This document shows, in pieces, positions 19,772-28,075 of a DNA stretch of 64,000 nt; the stretch's first letter is position 1, and each line of letters starts with the position of its first letter. The stretch is from Rhizobium sp. ACO-34A. Its GTDB lineage: Bacteria; Pseudomonadota; Alphaproteobacteria; Rhizobiales; Rhizobiaceae. Below the pieces are notes generated by a model. The model saw only the letters and a program-made list of their open reading frames with translations, did not search any database and was not told where the DNA came from. The stretch is taken from assembly GCA_002600635.1 (NCBI GenBank), contig CP021371.1, forward strand, positions 2,855,001-2,919,000, written 5' to 3'. The position numbers and the translations under genes were made by a program.

Positions 19772-20602
19772 TCAGCGAACCTTGCGGTCCTTGTCATAGG
19801 CTCCGAGGCCCGGCTTGTAGGACTTTTCGTCGATGAACTGACGGATGCCTTCCTTGCGTCCGTTATTGTCGAAGGAGTTGGCAGCCTCCTGGGCGCGGAC
19901 GAGATAGTCCTCCGCCTCGTCATAAGTCATCACGCCGACGCGGCGGATGGCATCCTTGGTGGCCTTGAGCGCAACCGGGTTCTTCGCGCGCAGGATCTTC
20001 GCCACATCGGTGACCCGATCCTTGAGTTCGGCAAGCGGCAGGCTTTCGTTGACGAGGCCCCAGTCAGCAGCCGTCTTGCCGTCGATCGGCTCACCCAGCA
20101 AGGCATGATACATGGCCTTGCGGAAGGGCAGAAGTTCGACGGCGACCTTGGTCGCTCCACCGCCCGGCAGGATGCCCCAGTTGATTTCCGAAAGGCCGAA
20201 CTTCGCTTCATCCGCGGCGAACGCTAGATCGCAGGCAAACAGCGGGCCGTAGCCGCCGCCGAAGCACCAGCCGTTGACCATGGCGATGGTCGGCTTCTGG
20301 TACCAGCGGAGCCGGCGCCACCAGCCGTAGCTCTCGCGCTGCGATCTGCGGACCCCCTTGAGGCCTTCGCTTTCGGTTTCCCGGAAATATTCCTTGAGGT
20401 CCATGCCTGCAGTCCAGGCGGCGCCCTCCCCGGTCAGCACCAGCACGCCGACATCGGAACGGAACTCGAGCTCGTCGAGTACCTCCATCATGGCCCGGTT
20501 GAGCGTAGGGCTCATCGCATTGCGTTTATCAGGACGGTTGAAGCGTACCCATGCGATGCCGTCGATGACATCAAATGCGACAGTATCGGTATCGTTGGCC
20601 AT
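19772..20602 (-). CDS. p-Hydroxycinnamoyl-CoA hydratase/lyase (HCHL)
   Basis: 276-residue crotonase-fold enzyme that hydrates feruloyl-, caffeoyl- or p-coumaroyl-CoA and cleaves the product to the aromatic aldehyde and acetyl-CoA. It matches Pseudomonas HCHL over its length: KRNAMSPTLNR, AWTAGMDLKEYFRE, YQKPTIAMVNGWCFGGG, FGLSEINWGI and a C terminus DEKSYKPGLGAYDK. The catalytic acid is Glu139 in SEINWG; the phenol-binding tyrosine lies in EDYLVRA or the MDLKEYF segment. AAGGAGGG precedes the ATG. With aldehyde dehydrogenase and CoA ligase it forms the CoA-dependent non-beta-oxidative route. Confidence 0.93.
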   Translation of the reverse strand: MANDTDTVAFDVIDGIAWVRFNRPDKRNAMSPTLNRAMMEVLDELEFRSDVGVLVLTGEGAAWTAGMDLKEYFRETESEGLKGVRRSQRESYGWWRRLRWYQKPTIAMVNGWCFGGGYGPLFACDLAFAADEAKFGLSEINWGILPGGGATKVAVELLPFRKAMYHALLGEPIDGKTAADWGLVNESLPLAELKDRVTDVAKILRAKNPVALKATKDAIRRVGVMTYDEAEDYLVRAQEAANSFDNNGRKEGIRQFIDEKSYKPGLGAYDKDRKVR

Positions 20603-20691
20603 GTGGCCCTCCTTGGAAATGCATCGATTGAAGCGGGCCGGCGAAGCGTATCGCCGGCATCTGATCTTGGCGGCGGGCGCTGTCCCGCCGG

Positions 20692-22143
20692 TTAGAGCGG
20701 GAAGTGACCCGGCTGTGTTTCGACAGTAATCCAGCGCAATTCGGTGAATTCGGCGATGCCCGCCCTGCCGCCGAAGCGGCCGTATCCGGAGGCCCGGGTT
20801 CCGCCGAAAGGCATCTGGGCCTCGTCATGCACGGTCGGGCCATTCACATGGCAGATACCCGAGCGGATGCGCCGGGCAACCGACAACGCGCGAGACGTAT
20901 CGCGGCTGAACACGGCGGCTGAGAGACCGTATTCACTGTCATTGGCAAGACGCACTGCGTCATCCTCGTCCTTTGCCCGGAGGATGGCGACAACAGGGCC
21001 AAAGCTCTCCTCGGAGTAAAGGCGCATGTCGGCGGTCACCTTGTCGACCACCTGAGCGGGCAGAAGCACACCCTCGGCGGCACCTGCGCCCGTAACGCTG
21101 GCTCCCTTGGACACGGCATCGGCAATCAGCGCTTCGACTTTCGCAACCGTGCGGGCATCGACCACGGCGCCGAGCGGAGCCTTGCCCTCACGCGGATCGC
21201 CGGCCTTCAGCGCCTTGGCTCGCTCGGTGAATTTCGCCACGAATTCTTCCGCCACCTCGGGCACGACGATGATGCGCTCGGTCGACATGCAGATCTGGCC
21301 CTGGTTGAAGAAGGCGCCGAAGATCGCGGCCTTGACCGCCTCGTCGACATCCGCATCCTTCAGCACGAGAAGAGGTGCCTTGCCGCCGAGTTCGAGCAGG
21401 ACAGGCTTCAACTGCCGTGCGGCGCGTTCCGCGATGATACGTCCGACATTGGTGGAGCCGGTAAAGTTGATCCGGCGGATATCGGGGTGGTCGACCAGCG
21501 CACCGACGATTTCGGCTGCGTCTTCCGGTGCATTCGTCACGAGACTGACGACACCTGCCGGAAGCCCACCCTCCTCCAGCGCCTCGACGATCAGCGCGTG
21601 GGTGCGCGGGCAGATTTCCGATGCCTTGAAGACGACGCTGTTGCCGCAGGCAAGCGGCGTGGCCAGCGCGCGAACGCCGAGAATGACGGGCGCATTCCAC
21701 GGCGCGATGCCGAGCACCACGCCGGCCGGCTCACGGATCGCCATGGACAGGCAACCGGGCTTGTCGGACGGGATCACTTCGCCGGAAACCTGCGTCGTCA
21801 GGGCGGCCGCCTCGCGCAACATGGATGAAGCGAGCATGACGTTGAAACGCGCCCAGGCCACGGTCGCGCCGATTTCCGACGCCATGGCGGCCACAAAGGC
21901 GTCGCCCTTGGCCGCCAGCGCATCGGCCGCCTTGAGAAGAACGGCACGACGCGCATTCGGGCCAAGGGCCGCCCAGGCGGGAAACGCAGCCGCGGCCGCA
22001 TCGGCCGCCGCAATGGCATCCGCGACGGTGGCCGCAGCAGCCTCGCTCGCCACTTCACCCGTCACCGGGTTCAGACGACGGAAGGTTCGTCCGGTGGAGG
22101 CGGCATGTTCCGCCCCTGCGATACGCATGGAAACAAAAGTCAT
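20692..22143 (-). CDS. Aromatic aldehyde dehydrogenase (vanillin / 4-hydroxybenzaldehyde dehydrogenase type)
   Basis: 483-residue NAD(P)-dependent enzyme of the ALDH superfamily. The catalytic cysteine is Cys285 (FFNQGQICMSTERI), the general base Glu251 (LELGGKAPLLV) and the cofactor site INFTGSTNVG. The first 150 residues and GICHVNGPTVHDEAQMPFGG resemble salicylaldehyde and vanillin dehydrogenases. It is the first gene of the leftward operon, starting 54 bases from the duplicated MarR operator, with GGGAGGAG before the ATG. It should oxidise the aldehyde released by HCHL to vanillate or 4-hydroxybenzoate. No ring-cleavage or demethylase genes lie in this window. Confidence 0.92.
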   Translation of the reverse strand: MTFVSMRIAGAEHAASTGRTFRRLNPVTGEVASEAAAATVADAIAAADAAAAAFPAWAALGPNARRAVLLKAADALAAKGDAFVAAMASEIGATVAWARFNVMLASSMLREAAALTTQVSGEVIPSDKPGCLSMAIREPAGVVLGIAPWNAPVILGVRALATPLACGNSVVFKASEICPRTHALIVEALEEGGLPAGVVSLVTNAPEDAAEIVGALVDHPDIRRINFTGSTNVGRIIAERAARQLKPVLLELGGKAPLLVLKDADVDEAVKAAIFGAFFNQGQICMSTERIIVVPEVAEEFVAKFTERAKALKAGDPREGKAPLGAVVDARTVAKVEALIADAVSKGASVTGAGAAEGVLLPAQVVDKVTADMRLYSEESFGPVVAILRAKDEDDAVRLANDSEYGLSAAVFSRDTSRALSVARRIRSGICHVNGPTVHDEAQMPFGGTRASGYGRFGGRAGIAEFTELRWITVETQPGHFPL

Positions 22144-22197
22144 CTGGCTCCTCCCAGAGCGACCCGGCAGCGGTTATTATCTGCCGGCGGGTTAACC

Positions 22198-22236
22198 GCT
22201 ATGCGACATAGCGGATTGACTGCTATGTCGCATAGC
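22198..22236. promoter_or_regulatory. Duplicated MarR-type operator in the divergent hydroxycinnamate promoter
   Basis: Two 15-base palindromes, GCTATGCGACATAGC (22198-22212) and GCTATGTCGCATAGC (22222-22236), are exact reverse complements of each other. Each is itself a 6-bp inverted repeat with a 3-bp centre. Centre-to-centre distance is 24 bp, which places them close to the same DNA face. They lie between the aldehyde dehydrogenase operon and the marR operon, so binding could control both directions. Confidence 0.85.
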
Positions 22237-22244
22237 ATTATGGA
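22216..22244 (+). promoter_or_regulatory. Probable rightward promoter of the marR operon
   Basis: TTGACT (22216-22221) is a good -35 box; 17 bases later TATGGA (22239-22244) is a weak -10. The second operator palindrome fills the spacer exactly, which would give tight repression. Confidence 0.5.
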
Positions 22245-22261
22245 TATTGCAAGAGGACATC

Positions 22262-22756
22262 GTGAAGGACGACGACATGCCACTGGAAATGCCGAAGGTA
22301 GAAGACGATGCCGAGGCCTCGGTCAACCGGCTCGAGGATCTCGTTGGCTATCATCTTCGACGCGCCTCGGTCTTCGACCTGCAGGGAGCCGTCCCGGCAC
22401 TCGATCCGGCCAATACCCGGCCGGTTCCGATGAGCGTCCTGCTCAGCATCGTCGAGATGCCCGGCATCAGTTCGGCCGATATCTGTCGCGCACTCGGCAT
22501 GCAGCGGGCCAATATCGTCTCCATCCTGGCCGATCTGGAAGAACGCGGACTTTTCCTGCGTGAGGCGGACTCGTCCGACCAGCGGATCCAGCGGCTTTTC
22601 CCGACCCGCCGCGGCGAGGAGGAAGCCGCCCGATGGCTGGAGCTGATCGCCGAACATGAGCGCAGCATGCTTTGCCGCCTGAGCGCGGCCGAACAGAAGG
22701 AGCTTCGCCGGCTTCTGGCGAAGATCTGGCAGGAGGATGGGCCGAAGCAGGGCTAG
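22262..22756 (+). CDS. MarR-family regulator, probable hydroxycinnamate-responsive repressor
   Basis: 164-residue winged-helix regulator: N-terminal dimerisation helix (VNRLEDLVGYHLRRASVFDL), helix-turn-helix (GISSADICRALGMQRANIVS), wing (EADSSDQRIQRLFPT) and C-terminal helices. HcaR, CouR and FerR are MarR repressors of hydroxycinnamate genes released by the CoA thioester; this gene's place fits that role. The GTG at 22262 has AGAGGA at a proper distance. The TTG at 22247 lies upstream of that ribosome site, and ATG 22277 would trim five residues. Twin palindromes stand 26-64 bases before the start. Confidence 0.87.
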   Translation: MKDDDMPLEMPKVEDDAEASVNRLEDLVGYHLRRASVFDLQGAVPALDPANTRPVPMSVLLSIVEMPGISSADICRALGMQRANIVSILADLEERGLFLREADSSDQRIQRLFPTRRGEEEAARWLELIAEHERSMLCRLSAAEQKELRRLLAKIWQEDGPKQG

Positions 22757-22766
22757 GCCTGAAACC

Positions 22767-22786
22767 GCGGGGGGAGGCCCCGCTTT
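22767..22786 (+). other. Small hairpin between the marR and MFS genes
   Basis: GCGGGG (22767-22772) pairs with CCCCGC (22778-22783), followed by TTTC. It is too weak for a full terminator but could reduce read-through from the regulator into the transporter gene. Confidence 0.35.
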
Positions 22787-22799
22787 CTGGGAGGACTGA

Positions 22800-24008
22800 A
22801 TGCAAACCAATATCGACCACCGCTCCGGCGGGCGGCGAGCGCTTTCGCTTGCCTTTCTGGCGGCCGTCATCGAAGGTTTCGACCTTCAGGCAGCCGGTGT
22901 CGCCGTGCCCAAGCTCGCGCCGGCCTTCGGGCTGACCCCGCAGCAGATCGGGTTCTTCTTCTCGGCCGCAACGATCGGCCTGATCTTCGGCGCGCTTGCC
23001 GGCGGCCGTATCGCCGACGGATGGGGAAGGCGCACCGGGCTTGTGCTGTCGCTCGTGACCTTTGGCATTTTTTCGATCGCGACGGCTTTCGTCTCCACCT
23101 TCGAGCAGCTCGTCGTCATGCGCTTCCTGACCGGTGTGGGTCTTGGCGGCGCCTTGCCGAACCTCGTCAACATCGCGGCGGAATCCACCGATCCGACGCG
23201 TCGCGGCCGGGCCGTATCGATCATGTATGCTGGCGTGCCGCTCGGCGGCGCTGTCGCAAGCGGGGTGGCCATGCTCGGCCTGCATGGCGACGACTGGCAT
23301 TCGATCTTCGTCGTGGGCGGTATCATGCCCCTGCTTCTGGCGCCGTTCATCCACACCCTGCTTCCGCCGCTGCGGGTGGTGAAGAGCGAAGTGAAAACCG
23401 TCTCGGGCGCCGTTTCCCGCATTTTCGCGCCGCAGACACTGCTGACAACGACGGCGCTCTGGGTGTCCTTCTTCCTCGGGCTGCTGGTGGTCTACCTGCT
23501 CTTGAACTGGATGCCGCAGCTTCTCGTTGCCCGCGGTCTCGCCCGCAATGAAGCCTCGCTTGTCCAGATCCTGTTCAATCTCGGCGGCGTGGTCGGCAGT
23601 CTCATCGGCGGCCGCATGCTCGACCAGAAGAACCCGGTCATGCCGGTTGCCCTCGGCTTTGCCGCGGCGGCGGGCGCGCTTCTCATGCTCGGCCTGCTGC
23701 CGGCCAATCTCGGCCTGACACTTGTGGCCGGCGCGCTGGTGGGCGGAGCCATCCTCTGCGTACAAGCCATTCTCTATGGCGTGGCGCCGCAATGCTACCC
23801 GTTCGAGATCCGCGGCACCGGCGTCGGCGTCGCGGTTGCGGTCGGACGACTGGGCTCGATTGCCGGTCCGCTGCTGGCGGGCTTCCTCGTGGCCGGCGGC
23901 AGCACGCCATCCGACGTGATGTTTGCGCTGGTGCCGATCACCCTGCTGGCCGGCCTGACCACGATCCTGCTGCTGGTGCGCCGCGGGCGCAGCCTGCAGA
24001 TGGCCTGA
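22800..24008 (+). CDS. MFS transporter, aromatic acid:H+ symporter (AAHS) type
   Basis: 402-residue inner-membrane protein with about twelve helices. The AAHS entry motif FLAAVIEGFDLQAAGVAVP (helix 1, with the conserved Asp) and GGRIADGWGRR in loop 2-3 are characteristic of PcaK, MhpT and HcaK relatives. It follows marR by 43 bases, with GGGAGGA before the ATG, and precedes the amidohydrolase gene by 16 bases. In this locus it is the likely importer of ferulate, p-coumarate or similar acids. Confidence 0.92.
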   Translation: MQTNIDHRSGGRRALSLAFLAAVIEGFDLQAAGVAVPKLAPAFGLTPQQIGFFFSAATIGLIFGALAGGRIADGWGRRTGLVLSLVTFGIFSIATAFVSTFEQLVVMRFLTGVGLGGALPNLVNIAAESTDPTRRGRAVSIMYAGVPLGGAVASGVAMLGLHGDDWHSIFVVGGIMPLLLAPFIHTLLPPLRVVKSEVKTVSGAVSRIFAPQTLLTTTALWVSFFLGLLVVYLLLNWMPQLLVARGLARNEASLVQILFNLGGVVGSLIGGRMLDQKNPVMPVALGFAAAAGALLMLGLLPANLGLTLVAGALVGGAILCVQAILYGVAPQCYPFEIRGTGVGVAVAVGRLGSIAGPLLAGFLVAGGSTPSDVMFALVPITLLAGLTTILLLVRRGRSLQMA

Positions 24009-24024
24009 CGGAAAGGGCAGCCGC

Positions 24025-24924
24025 ATGCTTGATCTCTCGACGCTTCGGGCCATCGATTTTCACACCCATGCCGAGGAGCCCTGCGGCTGCCACGCCGATG
24101 ACGGCTATGACGATTTGCAGGCTGCCATGGCGCGTTATTTCCGCGCGCCATGGCAGCATCCGCCAACCATCGACGAAACGGCGGCGCATTACCGGGAGCA
24201 GAACATCGCTGCCGTCATCTTTCCCGTCGATGCCGAACGCGAGACCGGCTATCGGCGCTATGCCAACGAGGAGGTCGCGGAAGCGGCCTCCCGTCATACA
24301 GATATCCTGATCCCCTTCGCTTCGATCGATCCGGCGCGTGGACGCATGGGCGCGCGGGAGGCACGGCGTCTCGTCGCCGATTTCGGCATCCGGGGTTTCA
24401 AGTTTCACCCGACCATGCAGGGCTTCTATCCCAACGACCGGATGTGCTGGCCGCTCTATGAAGCGATTGCGGAAGCAGGTGTTCCGGCGCTTTTCCACAC
24501 CGGCCAGACCGGCGTCGGATCGGGCATGAAGGGCGGCAACGGAATGCGCCTGAAATATTCCAATCCGATGCATCTCGACGATGTCGCCGTCGATTTTCCC
24601 GACATGCCGATCGTCATGGCCCATCCATCCTTTCCCTGGCAGGAAGAAGCGCTCGCCGTCGCCGTGCACAAGCCCAATGTCTGGATCGATCTGTCGGGCT
24701 GGCGGCCCCGTTATTTCCCGCCGATCCTCATCCAGTACGCCAACACGCTGTTGAAGGACCGGGTCCTGTTCGGTTCCGACTGGCCGATGATCACGCCGGA
24801 AGGCTGGCTCGAGGAGTTTGCCGGCCTGCCGATCCGGGACGCGGTCCGCCCGAAGATCCTCAAGGAAAATGCCATGCGGCTGCTCGGCCTGTCGTCCGCC
24901 AAAGAAAGAAAAGAAATTCCATGA
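24025..24924 (+). CDS. Amidohydrolase_2-family metal-dependent hydrolase
   Basis: 299-residue TIM-barrel enzyme. The metal-binding pattern is complete: HxH (His13, His15 in DFHTHAEE), FKFHPTMQGF after strand 4, ALFHTGQTG at strand 5, MAHPSFPW at strand 6 and FGSDWPMI with the strand-8 aspartate. The family includes aromatic acid decarboxylases and C-C hydrolases. CouO of Rhodococcus jostii, an amidohydrolase needed for growth on p-hydroxycinnamates, is the most relevant relative by context. The stop overlaps the acyl-CoA dehydrogenase start by four bases. Its exact substrate is unknown and is not required by the HCHL route, which makes it notable. Confidence 0.85.
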   Translation: MLDLSTLRAIDFHTHAEEPCGCHADDGYDDLQAAMARYFRAPWQHPPTIDETAAHYREQNIAAVIFPVDAERETGYRRYANEEVAEAASRHTDILIPFASIDPARGRMGAREARRLVADFGIRGFKFHPTMQGFYPNDRMCWPLYEAIAEAGVPALFHTGQTGVGSGMKGGNGMRLKYSNPMHLDDVAVDFPDMPIVMAHPSFPWQEEALAVAVHKPNVWIDLSGWRPRYFPPILIQYANTLLKDRVLFGSDWPMITPEGWLEEFAGLPIRDAVRPKILKENAMRLLGLSSAKERKEIP

Positions 24925-26567
24925 TCCCCTTCGAAGCTCCGGTCGAGAATATCCTCTTTTCACTGCAACATGTCGCGCGCGCCGGCAGAATTCCCGCCTG
25001 GGACGACGACCTTGTGCAGGAAGTCATCCGGCAGTTCGCACGATTGGCGGAGGGCGTCGTTGCGCCCGCCGATAACGCCGCGGACCGTGAGGGCTGCCGG
25101 CTCGAGGATGGCCGGGTGCATATGCCCGCGGGATTGGTCGCTGCCTATGCAAGCTTCGCCGAGCAGGGCTGGCCGGGTCTTTCGATACCGGAGGAGGCCG
25201 GCGGCCAGGGAATGCCGGCGCCGGTACTCGGGGCCGTGACGGAAATTTTCGCCGGTGCCAGCCATGCGCTGCAGATGATTGCCGGCCTCGTTCCCGGTGC
25301 CTCGCGAACGCTCGTCGATTATGGCACACCCGATCAGCAGGAACGGTGGTTGCCGCGTCTCGCCTCGGGCGAATGGCTGGCCACCATGGCGCTCACAGAA
25401 CCCGGCGCCGGTTCCGATCTCTCCGGCATTAGGACCCGCGGAGAACAAGGGCCTGAAGGCTGGCGCGTCTCCGGCGAGAAGATCTTCATTTCCGGCGGCG
25501 ACCAGGATCTGACGCCGCGGATCCTGCATCTCGTGCTCGCACGCACGCAAGGCGCGGTCGGCAGCACCCGCGGGCTCAGCCTGTTTCTCGTTCCCTCCCA
25601 TGACGATGCCGGCAGGAAGCTGCCGGTAACGGTGACACGGATCGAGGAGAAGATGGGGCTTCATGGTTCGCCGACCTGCCAGATGCTGTTCGATGGCGCA
25701 CCGGCCGAGCTTCTTGGCAACGAGGGCGAAGGGTTGAAGGCCATGTTCACGATGATGAACCATGCCCGCCTCGACGTCGCCCTGCAGGGCGTTGCCCATG
25801 CCGCCCGCGCGACGCGGATTGCAACCGAATATGCTCGAGGCCGGCGGCAGGGGAGAATCGCAGGCGAGATAGGGCCGGCAATGCTCGCGAGCCATCCGGA
25901 TGTGCAGCGGATGCTCGATGAGGTCGAGGCCATCGCCATTGCCGGACGCGCGCTTTGCCATGTCGCTCTGGTCGAACTGGAGTTGCGGGAGGTGCCCGAA
26001 CTCGTCGATTTTCTCACGCCCGTCTGCAAGTTCGCCTGCACCGAGGGTGGCGTGGTCGCGGCCAATCTCGCGATCCAGGTTCTGGGCGGGTATGGCTATC
26101 TGCGGGAATACCGGGTCGAGCAGATCCTGCGTGATGCCCGCATCGCCGCGATCTACGAGGGTGCGAACGGTATCCATGCGCTTACGCTGGCGACGCGGTT
26201 GCTGCGTCACGACGGAGGGAGCGCCGCAAACGCCTTTGCGCAGTTTGTCCGTTCTTCCGGCGCGGATGATGAGCTTTCCGTATGGCAGGAAGCGCGCGGG
26301 CACATGCTCGCCGCCACGGATCCCACGCCGGCGGCCGATGCCTTCATGCGGCTGACGGTGGAGACGGCATACGCGACCATCTGGCGCCGCCTTGCTGCCG
26401 TCGCCGATCATGCCCCGTCCCCTGCCCGCCTCCGCGCTCTTGCGGCACGTCATGCGATGTTCGCTCTGTCATCTCTGCGGCACAGGGCCGAAATCGTCGC
26501 AATAACCTTGAGGGTGAACACGCCGTCCCCGAAAACCGACCATCCGCGAGAGCCTGCCTGTCTGTAG
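24921..26567 (+). CDS. Acyl-CoA dehydrogenase (long C-terminal extension)
   Basis: 548-residue FAD enzyme, longer than the usual 380, of the FadE12/DmdC-like branch. Flavin and substrate motifs: ALTEPGAGSDLSGIRTRG, EKIFISGGDQD, EKMGLHGSPTCQM and VLGGYGYLREYRVEQILRD. The catalytic base is Glu413 in IYEGANGIHALTL. In Acinetobacter the hydroxycinnamate cluster also carries an acyl-CoA dehydrogenase (HcaD), proposed to desaturate phenylpropanoyl-CoA to the cinnamoyl-CoA level. That role would let dihydroferulate or phloretate enter the pathway here. It is coupled to the amidohydrolase gene by an ATGA overlap and ends the rightward operon. Confidence 0.9.
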   Translation: MIPFEAPVENILFSLQHVARAGRIPAWDDDLVQEVIRQFARLAEGVVAPADNAADREGCRLEDGRVHMPAGLVAAYASFAEQGWPGLSIPEEAGGQGMPAPVLGAVTEIFAGASHALQMIAGLVPGASRTLVDYGTPDQQERWLPRLASGEWLATMALTEPGAGSDLSGIRTRGEQGPEGWRVSGEKIFISGGDQDLTPRILHLVLARTQGAVGSTRGLSLFLVPSHDDAGRKLPVTVTRIEEKMGLHGSPTCQMLFDGAPAELLGNEGEGLKAMFTMMNHARLDVALQGVAHAARATRIATEYARGRRQGRIAGEIGPAMLASHPDVQRMLDEVEAIAIAGRALCHVALVELELREVPELVDFLTPVCKFACTEGGVVAANLAIQVLGGYGYLREYRVEQILRDARIAAIYEGANGIHALTLATRLLRHDGGSAANAFAQFVRSSGADDELSVWQEARGHMLAATDPTPAADAFMRLTVETAYATIWRRLAAVADHAPSPARLRALAARHAMFALSSLRHRAEIVAITLRVNTPSPKTDHPREPACL

Positions 26568-26706
26568 AATAAAAGGTGGACCTAAGCGGAAGTCCCGAAT
26601 TGGCGCGGAACTGAGCCGGCGTCTCACCCGCATGGGCTGGCTTTCGCTGGACTGCTGCTGGTTATCTGTTCAAGGCAGGCGCGATGTTTCCGTCGGTCGT
26701 CACCCA

Positions 26707-26735
26707 TTGACACGAGCATTTTTCATCACAATAGG
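26707..26735 (+). promoter_or_regulatory. Possible promoter of the small conserved gene
   Basis: TTGACA (26707-26712) is a consensus -35 box followed after 17 bases by AATAGG, or CACAAT if shifted. It lies about 55 bases before the GTG start. The rest of the 26568-26787 gap shows nothing else. Confidence 0.4.
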
Positions 26736-26787
26736 GTCAAGCCGAAGAGGGTGGCGATCGCCAGCCGAGAGACAACAGGAGTGCAAG

Positions 26788-27021
26788 GTGAGCGAACCGA
26801 CCGTAGCAGATGCAACGAACCGAATTTATGAATCGCTTCAGGCTGACAATGCCGACATCGACGCACATATCGCAACGCTCAAGGCGGCGTTGGCGCGAGC
26901 AGGTTTGAAAGAGGCAGTATTCGATCCGGCGAAGCTCGTGCAGAACAATCGTTCCGGCCGGAAACTCATGCAGGCCTACTTTCGGCAGCGCGGAGTGACG
27001 GTAAAGTTTTCGGCTGAGTAA
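26788..27021 (+). CDS. Small conserved rhizobial protein of unknown function
   Basis: 77 residues, largely helical, with DADIDAHIATLKAALARAG-like alternation of charged and hydrophobic residues (there ADNADIDAHIATLKAALA). It has a basic C-terminal part, NNRSGRKLMQAYFRQRG. No domain is recognised. The GTG at 26788 follows ACAGGAG with good spacing; the frame is open to 26632, but that part looks random. The C-terminal RxxxQAYFRQRGV pattern is reminiscent of small nucleic-acid-binding proteins, which is only an impression. Confidence 0.65.
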   Translation: MSEPTVADATNRIYESLQADNADIDAHIATLKAALARAGLKEAVFDPAKLVQNNRSGRKLMQAYFRQRGVTVKFSAE

Positions 27022-27419
27022 GGGTTCCGATCATCTCGGGCAGGCCGTATTCACGGCGCTGCCGAGATATCGAGATGAGCACTACAGGCTCCGCTCATGG
27101 CCGTATGGCCGCGCAAGCCCGAAAGCCCGTGCTGCTCACTGGCATCCGCGATATGGACCACGGCACGGAGTGGGCCTCATTCCGGAGGCACCACGATCCG
27201 GTTCACTCGATGAACCGACGCGGCAGCCGCCAAGGCAACGCAGCCACGAAGCGCTCTTTCGATTTCTCAAAGCGAGTGCGAATATGCCGCTGTGTCCATC
27301 GCTCGCGCGATGTAGCCCGCGAGGACGTGTCCGGTTACATCGGGGTGTTCTGCAATCCGCAACGTGGGCCCGTTGGGAACGGGCTGCTTTCGCAGGTCGA
27401 ATTCGTAAACAGCAATAAA
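27022..27419. other. Non-coding or decayed stretch before the SDR remnant
   Basis: About 400 bases. A plus-strand frame is open from 27075 but its first 110 residues resemble no family and have poor composition. It may be degraded sequence of the dehydrogenase gene whose 3' end follows. No RNA gene or repeat is seen. Confidence 0.4.
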
Positions 27420-27605
27420 TCCAAAGCGGGACTAGCCCTGACCATGACCTTCGCCGACGTCGCAAAGATCGTATTCGAAGCCGCAACGGACGGAAAACCG
27501 CAACTGCGCTACTTCGTCGGCGACACCCGGAACGGTTGGCTGAAGGCCCGCAACGAACTCGGGGAGAGCGGGTACATCTCCTTCATGCGGAAAAAATTCG
27601 CCTGA
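27420..27605 (+). pseudogene. C-terminal remnant of a short-chain dehydrogenase/reductase
   Basis: The last 60 residues read MTFADVAKIVFEAATDG, KPQLRYFVGDTRNGWLKARN and GYISFMRKKFA. This matches the C-terminal cap of classical SDR proteins (the segment that usually reads VAKVIYEAATDG...LRYVAGEDA). No TGxxxGIG or YxxxK motif is found upstream in any frame. It is a truncated gene ending at a strong terminator. Confidence 0.6.
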
Positions 27606-27619
27606 CCTGCAGAAACGAA

Positions 27620-27654
27620 AAAGGCCGGCGCATCAGCAGGATGCGCCGGCCTTT
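27620..27654. terminator. Bidirectional terminator between the SDR remnant and ridA-like gene
   Basis: A perfect 15-bp stem (27620-27634 with 27640-27654) with a 5-base loop. It has A/T runs on both flanks, giving U-tracts in both directions, and lies between convergent genes. Confidence 0.85.
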
Positions 27655-27673
27655 CGAATCAAACTCTCAAGGC

Positions 27674-28015
27674 TCAGAGAGCAGCGACGACGACGAACTC
27701 GACCTTGTAGTCCGGGGTCGCGAGGGCGGCCTGGCTGGTGGCGCGGGCCGGCGGGTTCTTCGGGTCGATCCATGCTTCCCATACGGCGTTCATTTCGCCG
27801 AAAGTCGACATGTCCGACAGGTAGATGATCGTCTGCAGGATCTTGGACTTGTCCGAGCCGGCAGCGGCAAGCAGGCGCTCGACTTCAGCGAGAGCCGACT
27901 TCGACTGTTCGGTCACGGATACGCCATCGCCAACCTGGCCAGCCAGATAAACGGTGTTGCCGTGAACGACTGCGCCGCTCATGCGGGCGCCCGGCTCGAT
28001 ACGCTTGATGGTCAT
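27674..28015 (-). CDS. RidA/YjgF-family protein
   Basis: 113-residue single-domain protein of the Rid superfamily, which hydrolyses reactive enamine/imine intermediates from PLP enzymes. The substrate-binding arginine is present in NPPARATSQAALA, and VYLAGQVGDG and QTIIYLSDMSTFGEMN are family-like. The C terminus KVEFVVVAAL packs in the trimer. Its divergence from archetypal RidA (Rid2-7-like spacing is possible) leaves the exact subgroup open. ACAGGAG precedes the ATG. The next gene upstream, 60 bases away on the same strand, encodes the TIGR01244 protein. Confidence 0.9.
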   Translation of the reverse strand: MTIKRIEPGARMSGAVVHGNTVYLAGQVGDGVSVTEQSKSALAEVERLLAAAGSDKSKILQTIIYLSDMSTFGEMNAVWEAWIDPKNPPARATSQAALATPDYKVEFVVVAAL

Positions 28016-28075
28016 GGGAAATACTCCTGTTGCTGTAAAAGGAAATCGACCGGCCTGAACGGCCGGAAAATCAGC

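Noticed and set aside
22467..24053. 528-codon minus-strand frame opposite the marR and MFS genes
   Set aside because: Composition is Arg/His/Gln-rich with no family features, and it is antisense to two well-supported genes.
24960..26453. 497-codon minus-strand frame opposite the acyl-CoA dehydrogenase
   Set aside because: Shadow frame; the plus strand encodes all dehydrogenase motifs.
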